Positions 24,620 through 29,910 of a stretch of DNA of 29,910 nt are shown here, piece by piece. The notes beneath the pieces are model-generated. The model had not been told where the DNA came from, searched no databases, and saw nothing but the letters and a program-made list of their open reading frames with translations. The translations under genes were made by a program, and so were the position numbers. Source of the DNA: an uncultured Woeseia sp. (GTDB taxonomy: Bacteria > Pseudomonadota > Gammaproteobacteria > Steroidobacterales > Woeseiaceae); assembly GCA_937925605.1 (NCBI GenBank), contig CALALV010000135.1, forward strand, positions 1-29,910. The letters are read 5' to 3'. Every line of letters begins with the position of its first letter. The first letter of the stretch is position 1.

Positions 24620-26348
24620 TCAGCGTCTCCCACAGCCCGGTGAAAAAATGCCGCGCGTTGACGCCGAGCGTCTGCGTCTTGTAGCCACCCTCCTGCACGA
24701 CCAGCGTCGGCAGGCCGAGCTCGCCGATCATCCGGCCGTTCTCGCGGAAGTCACGCGCCATCAGCAGGAAGGACCCGGTCGGGTCGCCCTTGGCCGTGTC
24801 GAGCCCGAGCGCGAGCACGAGGAACTGCGGCGCGTACTTGCGGATCCGCTCGAGCGCCTGCGCCAGCGTCTTGCGGTAGCGCTCGCCGTCCAGCTTCTCC
24901 GGCAGCGGCAGGTTCAGGTTGTAGCCTTCGCCCTCGTCCCGGCCCTTCTCGTCCTCGAAGCCCGAGAAGTACGGGTAGGTGTAGCGCGGGTGCCCGTGCA
25001 GCGAGATCGTGTACACGTCCCTGCGACGCCAGAAAATGTCCTGCGCACCGTTGCCGTGGTGGTAGTCGATGTCGAGCAGCGCCACCCTGCCGTGGCCGCT
25101 CAGGTAGTGCGCGGCGATCGCCGAGGAGTTGAAGTAGCAGAAACCGCCGAAGGCCTCGTACTCCGCGTGGTGGCCGGGCGGGCGCACCAGCGCGTAGGCC
25201 GCGCGACTGCCGTCCAGCAGGCTCTCGGCGCCGGTCATCGCGCAGTCCACCGAGCGCAGCGCCGCGCGGTACGCGTTCTCGTTCAGCGGCGTGAACGTGT
25301 CGATGCAGTAGTAGCCGGCGCGCAGCGGCAACTCCTTCGGCGGCCGCGCGCGGTTGCGCACCGGGAACACGTAGGGATAGACCGACTTGCCGGGCGGCAC
25401 GTTCGCGCAGGCCTTCTTCAGGAAGCGCACGAACTCCGGCTTGTGCACGGCCTCGATCACGGCCAGCGGGAATTTTCGCGGCGGTACTTTCTCGAACAGC
25501 GGCGTCTTGTCGAGCTCGCGCAGGATCGCCGAGATGCGCACCGGCGCCTCGACGTAACCGCGATCGTTGACGTGGTGAATTGCCTGGCGGTCGTTGACGA
25601 TCAGCGCGATCCTGCGCTGCCGCGGGCGGTGCTCGTGCTCCGGGCCGGCATCGCGCTCGTATTTCGGCTCGCGCAAGCGGACCGGGTCGTCCCGGAACGA
25701 GCGGACGATGCGCTCGACGTAGTCGGGCGGGCAGACGCCCGCGTACTTGCGCTCGAGGATCGCGCGCACGATCTCGCGCGCGCGGTCCCGCTTGAGCGGG
25801 CGCCGCTCCTGGCCCAGGTGATCGAACACGAGGTAGGGCGGGTCCGTGTCGCCTTTGGTCAGCGGCGTCTCGTAGGCCGTGTTGGCGATTGGCAACGCGC
25901 CGAAGCGCTCGTAGAAGCGCAACCGCGCAGCATTCTGCCTGCGCACCTTCGCGTCCGGCGACAGCGCCGGGTCGTCCGGCAGGCATTCGAGGAACACGCC
26001 GATGACGCCGAGCTGGTCGGCCTCCTCGCGCACGCGTTCGTACAGTGCGCCGCCGATGCCGCCGCCGGTCTCGCCGCGGCCGGCACAGATGTAGTCGAGG
26101 TAACAGAATTCGAGATCCGGCGCGTGCAGCAGCATCGCGAAGCCACGCACGTTGGCGTGCCCGTCCTCGGCCACCAGCAGGATCGAGCGGAAGCGGTACT
26201 TCAGCGGGTTCGCAAGCTGCGCCGGCAGCTTCGCGATGTCCGACTCGCTGAGGCCCTCGAACTGGACGCGCAGCATCGCCTGCACCTGGCTCAGCAGCTG
26301 GCGGTTGACCGGCGTCGAGACGTCGAAGATTCGGTGGATGCGGAACAC
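24600..26348 (-). CDS. Bifunctional GNAT acetyltransferase - HDAC/acetylpolyamine-amidohydrolase-like deacetylase fusion
   Basis: 582 residues from GTG at 26348, 13 bases after the preceding stop, with GAGGG about 10 bases upstream; the longer frame upstream reads antisense-like noise over the ATP-grasp gene. The N-terminal domain (about 1-185) is GNAT-like: FRSILLVAEDGHANVRGF, YLDYICAGRGETGGGIGGAL with an acetyl-CoA loop, RLRFYERFGALP. The C-terminal domain (about 245-580) is a class II-type deacetylase: RPPGHHAE (H393, H394), DIDYHHGNG (zinc ligands D428 and H430), GLDTAKGDPTG (D517) and EGGY with Y556. Every catalytic residue is present. Relatives remove acetyl groups from polyamines or lysine-like amines. 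One protein able to add and remove acetyl groups may control the acetylation state of the operon's product. The domain order is certain; the substrate is not. Confidence 0.9.
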   Translation of the reverse strand: MFRIHRIFDVSTPVNRQLLSQVQAMLRVQFEGLSESDIAKLPAQLANPLKYRFRSILLVAEDGHANVRGFAMLLHAPDLEFCYLDYICAGRGETGGGIGGALYERVREEADQLGVIGVFLECLPDDPALSPDAKVRRQNAARLRFYERFGALPIANTAYETPLTKGDTDPPYLVFDHLGQERRPLKRDRAREIVRAILERKYAGVCPPDYVERIVRSFRDDPVRLREPKYERDAGPEHEHRPRQRRIALIVNDRQAIHHVNDRGYVEAPVRISAILRELDKTPLFEKVPPRKFPLAVIEAVHKPEFVRFLKKACANVPPGKSVYPYVFPVRNRARPPKELPLRAGYYCIDTFTPLNENAYRAALRSVDCAMTGAESLLDGSRAAYALVRPPGHHAEYEAFGGFCYFNSSAIAAHYLSGHGRVALLDIDYHHGNGAQDIFWRRRDVYTISLHGHPRYTYPYFSGFEDEKGRDEGEGYNLNLPLPEKLDGERYRKTLAQALERIRKYAPQFLVLALGLDTAKGDPTGSFLLMARDFRENGRMIGELGLPTLVVQEGGYKTQTLGVNARHFFTGLWETLNAARGK

Positions 26349-26361
26349 GGCCTGCGCGCCC

Positions 26362-27363
26362 TCAGGCGCTGCGACGATAGCTGCGCAGCGCCGGGCGACG
26401 CGCCGTGTTGACGATGCGGCGGACCAGCGTCTCGTAGGACATGCCGGCCTCGGCCGCGGCCGCGACGAAGCCCGCGTCGCGCGCGAGGCAGGGATTCGCG
26501 TTGATCTCGAGCACGTAGGGCGTGCCGTCGGCGGCGAGGCGGATGTCGACGCGCGCATAGCCGCGCAGGTCGAACATGCGCCAGCAGCGCTGCACGAGGT
26601 CGCCCAGGCGCTGCGCATCAGCCGCGTCCAGCGTGCCGAACGCGCGACAGGTCGAGCCGAACTCGGGTGCGTCTTCGTGCCACTTGGCGGCGTAGCCCAC
26701 GATGCGCGGCTTGTGCTCGGGGTAGTCGACGAACAGCATCTCCGCGATCGGCAGCACGAACGGCTGGCCGTCGTGTTCGATGACGGACACGTTGAACTCG
26801 CGCCCGTCGATGTACTCCTCGGCGAACCAGTCGCCGCCGAAGGTCGAGCGGCAACGCTCGATCTGCCGCTCCGCGGCGGCTGCGCCCGTCGTCACGGAGG
26901 CATCGTCGAGACCGAGGGACGCGTGCTCCCACACCGACTTGACGATCCAGCGGCTGTCGTCGCCGGCCTCGCTCGGGCGCAGAATGCGCGGCGTGTCGAT
27001 GCCGTGGCAGCGCATCCACTCCTTTGCCAGCAGCTTCTGCGAGCTCAGGTAGATGGCATCGCTGCCGGATCCGGTGAAGGTCACGCCGATGCTGCCGAGC
27101 AGGGCCGGGACGAGGTGGATCAGCGTGCCGTCGCCGCCGAGGGACTCGACCAGGTTGAACACGCAGCAGGGCGCAAGCCGCTCGACGTCCGTGCGCAGCG
27201 TCGCGAGGTCAATCCCGGCGGGCAGGGTTTCCGCCCGCCAGCCGTTCGCCGCCAGCGCCGCGCCGACCTGCTCGGCCTGCAGCAGCACGTCGGACTCGTC
27301 CGGCCGCGCGTCCGCGCTGACGGTGTCATGCAGCAACAGCGCCAGCGGGCCGTTCGTATGCAT
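26362..27363 (-). CDS. D-Ala-D-Ala-ligase-like ATP-grasp enzyme (second of pair)
   Basis: 333 residues from ATG at 27363, with GGAG 8 bases upstream; ATG 27369 and GTG 27372 lie too close to it. The fold has FNLVESLGGDG near 70-79, a lysine-containing strand RWIVKSVWEHASLG (K142), EEYIDGREFNVSVI (182-195) and the metal site GYARVDIRLAADG...YVLEINANP (D273, E286, N288). It should form an amide through an acyl phosphate. It differs from true Ddl in its substrate-side sequence and is close to the ATP-grasp gene at 12040. The neighbours, a lysine 2,3-aminomutase and a second ligase, suggest that a beta-amino acid or its adduct is the substrate. It is spaced 13 bases from both neighbours in the operon. 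Confidence 0.9.
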   Translation of the reverse strand: MHTNGPLALLLHDTVSADARPDESDVLLQAEQVGAALAANGWRAETLPAGIDLATLRTDVERLAPCCVFNLVESLGGDGTLIHLVPALLGSIGVTFTGSGSDAIYLSSQKLLAKEWMRCHGIDTPRILRPSEAGDDSRWIVKSVWEHASLGLDDASVTTGAAAAERQIERCRSTFGGDWFAEEYIDGREFNVSVIEHDGQPFVLPIAEMLFVDYPEHKPRIVGYAAKWHEDAPEFGSTCRAFGTLDAADAQRLGDLVQRCWRMFDLRGYARVDIRLAADGTPYVLEINANPCLARDAGFVAAAAEAGMSYETLVRRIVNTARRPALRSYRRSA

Positions 27364-27376
27364 TGCCATCACTCCG

Positions 27377-28423
27377 TCACGCCGCGACGGGCTCGTCGAC
27401 CGCGGCCCTGCGCGAGGCCGCGGACGCGCGCCCCGCAAGCCGCTGGCAGGCCGATTTCATGATGATGCCGATCAGCGTCGTGTAACCCATGCCGATCTGC
27501 GTCGCCATGATCGGCAGGTCCGAGTGCTCGGGGTGGATGCCGGCCAGCGGGTTTACCTCGATGAACTGCGGCTTCCCGTCGGCGTCGAGCCGCACGTCTA
27601 TGCGCCCGGCATCCCGGCAGCCGAGCGCACGCCAGGCCCGCACCGCGAGCGCCTCGATGTCGCGACGCAGCTTGCCCGCGACCAGCAGGCGGTACCGGAC
27701 CAGCTCCTCGCAATGCTCCTTGTTGCGGTACGAGTAGACCTCGGCATCGGCGTTCGTCAGCAGCTCGATCTCCAGCGTCGCCAGCGCTTTCGCGCGGCGG
27801 CCGGTGCCCGTGATGCCCACCGTGAACTCGCGGCCGGGCAGGAAACGCTCGACCAGCACCGGCTGCCGGTGCTCGCGCAACAGCCGCCGGCAAACCGCGT
27901 GCAGCTCCTGCGGATCGCGCACCTTCGACTCCGGGTGCACGCCCTTGCCCGTGCCCTCCGCGACCGGCTTTGCGAACAGCGGGTACGGGAGCCTGACCCG
28001 CGCGACGTCGGCCAGCTCGCTGACCAGCGCGTAGTCCGGGGTCGCGACGCCGGCCGCGCGCACGACGTCCTTGGTCATGCCCTTGTGCAGCGTCAGCGCG
28101 CAGGCCAGCGTGTCGGAGAACACGTAGGGCACCTGGTAGGCGTCGAGCAGCGCCGGCACCTGTGCCTCCCTGCCGATCCCGTGCAGGCCTTCGCAGATAT
28201 TGAAGACGATGTCCCAGCGATCGCCGGCAACCAGGCGTTCCGCCAGTTGCCGGACGTGCCCGATCCTGTCGACCTCGTAGCCGAGCTTACGGAGCGCGGC
28301 CTCGATACTGTCGATCGTGTCGGCGCGGTCGAACTCGGCCGTCTCGATCTCGCTGTAGCCGGCCTCGAGGTAGGCGTCGCGCAGGTCGTAGGCAAGGCCT
28401 ACGCGCAGCATTGCGTCCTTCAT
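27377..28423 (-). CDS. D-Ala-D-Ala-ligase-like ATP-grasp enzyme (first of pair)
   Basis: 348 residues; AGGAG lies 7 bases before the ATG, and ATGA joins this start to the kamA stop. The sequence is nearer to Ddl than the second enzyme: FNICEGLHGIGREAQVPALLD, PLFAKPVAEGTGKGVHP (K152 and Gly-rich ATP loop to 161), VERFLPGREFTVGI and GRIDVRLDADGKPQFIEVNPLAG (D276, E289, N291). Cell-wall Ddl enzymes are usually near mur genes, and none are here. With the aminomutase upstream, it probably ligates a beta-lysine or another amino acid. The C-terminal 25 residues are an Ala/Arg-rich tail outside the fold. The class is certain, the substrate inferred. Confidence 0.9.
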   Translation of the reverse strand: MKDAMLRVGLAYDLRDAYLEAGYSEIETAEFDRADTIDSIEAALRKLGYEVDRIGHVRQLAERLVAGDRWDIVFNICEGLHGIGREAQVPALLDAYQVPYVFSDTLACALTLHKGMTKDVVRAAGVATPDYALVSELADVARVRLPYPLFAKPVAEGTGKGVHPESKVRDPQELHAVCRRLLREHRQPVLVERFLPGREFTVGITGTGRRAKALATLEIELLTNADAEVYSYRNKEHCEELVRYRLLVAGKLRRDIEALAVRAWRALGCRDAGRIDVRLDADGKPQFIEVNPLAGIHPEHSDLPIMATQIGMGYTTLIGIIMKSACQRLAGRASAASRRAAVDEPVAA

Positions 28424-29718
28424 TGTGCATCTCCTGTTGCCAGCGAGCGGGACGGGTCCGGGTAGCGGTAGGTGCCGCCGTCATAGCTGTTGAGCAACAG
28501 GTCGGCGCCGTCGTAGCCCGCGACGTAGTCCGGCGCGAGCGGGATCTTGCCGCCGCCCGCCGGCGCGTCGACGACGAAGGTCGGCACCGCGTAGCCGGTC
28601 GTGTGGCCGCGCAGGCCGCGGATCAGCTCGACACCCTTTGCTACCGGCGTGCGGAAATGCGCGGAGCCGCTGATCGGGTCGCACTGGTACAGGTAGTAGG
28701 GCTTGACGCGAATCCGCAGCAGGCCCTGCATCAGCCTCGTCAGCGTCGGCAGGTCGTCGTTGACGTCCTTCAGCAGCACGGTCTGGCTGCCGAGCGGGAC
28801 GCCGGCGTCGGCCAGCCGGCCGCAGGCCTCGGCGACCTCGGGCGTCAGTTCGTCCGGGTGCGTGAAGTGCAGGCTCATCCACAGCGGGTGGTAGCGCTTC
28901 AGCATGCGCGTCAGCTCGGCCGTCACGCGCATCGGCTGGACCACCGGCTGCTTGCTGCCGATGCGCAGGAACTCGACGTGCGGCATGCGCCGCAGCCGCC
29001 CCAGCAGGTAGTCGAGGCGATCGTCGTCCATGCTCAGCGGGTCGCCGCCCGAGATCAGCACGTCGCGAATCGCCGGCGTGCGCTCGATGTAGTCCAGCGC
29101 CGCCTCGATGTCCGCCTTGCGGACGCTGCGTTCGCCGGCCGCGCCGACCATGCGCGCGCGCGTGCAGTAGCGGCAGTAAACCGAGCAGAAGTTCGTGACC
29201 AGCAGCAGCACGCGGTCCGGGTAGCGGTGCACCAGGCCCGGCACCGGGCTGTGCGTGTCTTCGCCGAGCGGGTCCTCGTTTTCGCCGCGGCCACGCTCGT
29301 ATTCGCCGAGCACCGGGACCACCGTGCGGCGCAGCGGCTGGCCGGCGTCGTGGCGGTCGAGCAGGCTCGCGTAGTAGGGCGTGATGCCGACCGGCAGCGG
29401 CCCGTTGTGGCGCAGAATCGCGGCGCGCTCCTCCGGCGACAGCTCGAGCATGCGCTCGAGGTCGGCCAGCGTACGCACGCGGTTGCGGTTCTGCCAGCGC
29501 CAGTCGTTCCAGTCCCCGGCCGTGGCTTGCGGGTAGTAACGGTGCAGGAACTCGGCCGAGCGCGGCGACAGCACGAGCCGCTGGCGCAGCGGCTGCGGCA
29601 ACGGCCGCTCGTGACTGGCGATGGCTGGCTGGTCGGGACCGGAGACTTGTACGGCCTGGGGTCGGCGGCCAGCCGTGGTACTCGGAGGTTCTTCCGCGAC
29701 GGCGGTGGCGGTTTTCAT
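28420..29718 (-). CDS. kamA: Lysine 2,3-aminomutase (KamA-type radical SAM enzyme)
   Basis: 432 residues from ATG, with AGAGG 6 bases upstream. It converts L-lysine to beta-lysine with SAM, a [4Fe-4S] cluster and PLP. The cluster motif is CSVYCRYC (C178, C182, C185). LISGGDPL binds SAM and GGGKIP holds the PLP lysine (K391). D347 (YQCD) and D384 (FVVDAP) match the two aspartates that hold the lysine side-chain amine in clostridial KamA; in glutamate 2,3-aminomutase these are Lys and Asn. Length and layout fit KamA (about 416 residues) rather than EpmB (about 340), and no efp lies within the window. An N-terminal 40-residue Pro/Ala-rich extension is not conserved. It is the first gene of the operon, under the promoter at 29808-29835. 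Confidence 0.93.
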   Translation of the reverse strand: MKTATAVAEEPPSTTAGRRPQAVQVSGPDQPAIASHERPLPQPLRQRLVLSPRSAEFLHRYYPQATAGDWNDWRWQNRNRVRTLADLERMLELSPEERAAILRHNGPLPVGITPYYASLLDRHDAGQPLRRTVVPVLGEYERGRGENEDPLGEDTHSPVPGLVHRYPDRVLLLVTNFCSVYCRYCTRARMVGAAGERSVRKADIEAALDYIERTPAIRDVLISGGDPLSMDDDRLDYLLGRLRRMPHVEFLRIGSKQPVVQPMRVTAELTRMLKRYHPLWMSLHFTHPDELTPEVAEACGRLADAGVPLGSQTVLLKDVNDDLPTLTRLMQGLLRIRVKPYYLYQCDPISGSAHFRTPVAKGVELIRGLRGHTTGYAVPTFVVDAPAGGGKIPLAPDYVAGYDGADLLLNSYDGGTYRYPDPSRSLATGDAQ

Positions 29719-29778
29719 CGGTGCCTCTGTTGCAGTTGGGCGACCTGCAGGTGAAAACCGGCCCGGCCCTTCGGGTCG

Positions 29779-29794
29779 TGGGGCAAAGGCCCCA
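29779..29794 (-). other. Hairpin in the kamA leader
   Basis: TGGGGC-N4-GCCCCA makes a 6-bp stem in the leader between the promoter and the kamA start. The leader is about 80 bases and has no T-tract after this hairpin, so it is probably not an attenuator. Confidence 0.35.
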
Positions 29795-29807
29795 GTTCAA
29801 GTGCGCG

Positions 29808-29835
29808 AATATAGGCTCGCGCGCGCGGCTGTCAA
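29808..29835 (-). promoter_or_regulatory. Near-consensus sigma70 promoter of the kamA operon
   Basis: On the minus strand, TTGACA (29835-29830, 6/6) is followed after 16 bases by TATATT (29813-29808, 5/6). Transcription would begin near 29800. CGGAT-N7-ATCCG (29836-29852) abuts the -35 and may be an operator. Confidence 0.75.
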
Positions 29836-29910
29836 CGGATTTTTCGTATCCGGCAGCAGCGGCCGGGGCGCCGCTACGGCACGGAGATTGACGGCGCGCT
29901 CGGGGTCGAT

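Noticed and set aside
24648..26411. Plus-strand frame over the deacetylase fusion
   Set aside because: Antisense shadow with no motifs; the deacetylase catalytic residues are on the minus strand.
28411..29754. Plus-strand frame over kamA
   Set aside because: Antisense to a certain radical SAM gene.
29719..29807. Lysine riboswitch in the kamA leader
   Set aside because: The leader is only about 80 bases with one short hairpin; the lysine riboswitch needs well over 150 bases with five helices.
29796..29910. Possible C-terminal end of an upstream minus-strand gene running in from the window edge
   Set aside because: One frame is open for about 37 codons to a stop near 29800, but it crosses the kamA promoter and shows no recognisable motif.

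Overview
The window is GC-rich, densely coded bacterial DNA. Its content points to a gammaproteobacterium of the Woeseia, Chromatiales or Xanthomonadales kind. The pointers are a typical yceH, a gammaproteobacterial tRNA-Phe(GAA), a TolB-like/TPR membrane protein with the SLFKELKRRNVFRVGI start, MacB-type permeases and c-di-GMP signalling. The lineage is an inference from gene types. No ribosomal RNA, CRISPR array, transposase, integrase or phage gene was seen. High GC produces many long antisense ORFs, which were discarded.

Layout. 1-2166 (+): 3' part of a membrane GGDEF/EAL c-di-GMP protein. 2353-3300 (+): GNAT/FemAB-like acyltransferase, convergent with an astacin-type metalloprotease (3287-4450, -) that carries a histone-H1-like lysine-rich tail. 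4709-6802 (+): lipoprotein PQQ dehydrogenase with a C-terminal cytochrome c. 6977-10723 (-): two secreted proteins of unknown function around a soluble GAF histidine kinase. 10997-13077 (+): a translationally coupled pair of a zinc metallopeptidase and an ATP-grasp ligase. 13120-14528 (-): an outer-membrane beta-barrel and a small secreted receiver-like protein. 14616-16805 (-): CadC-like winged-helix/TPR regulator, divergent from a small secreted protein (16997-17650, +). 17651-18864: a 307-base gap with direct repeats and a strong terminator, then yceH enclosed between tRNA-Phe and a decayed 3' copy of the same tRNA. 19049-21617 (+): two MacB/FtsX-type permeases without an ATPase. 21795-23957 (+): TolB-like/TPR membrane protein.

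The most distinctive region is 29835-24104 (-). A near-consensus sigma70 promoter precedes a tightly packed five-gene operon: a KamA-type lysine 2,3-aminomutase, two D-Ala-D-Ala-ligase-like ATP-grasp enzymes, a GNAT-deacetylase fusion and a stand-alone GNAT. Spacings are a 4-base ATGA overlap, 13 bases, 13 bases and a 20-base overlap. The KamA keeps both aspartates that select lysine, so beta-lysine is the expected building block. The rest reads as a ribosome-independent route that ligates, acetylates and deacetylates an amino-acid-derived small molecule, perhaps an osmolyte, a storage compound or a beta-lysyl peptide. I know of no characterised product for this gene set.

A second, looser theme is peptide-bond chemistry elsewhere: the ATP-grasp/metallopeptidase pair at 10997-13077 and the FemAB-like protein at 2353. 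Whether it connects to the kamA operon cannot be told from sequence.
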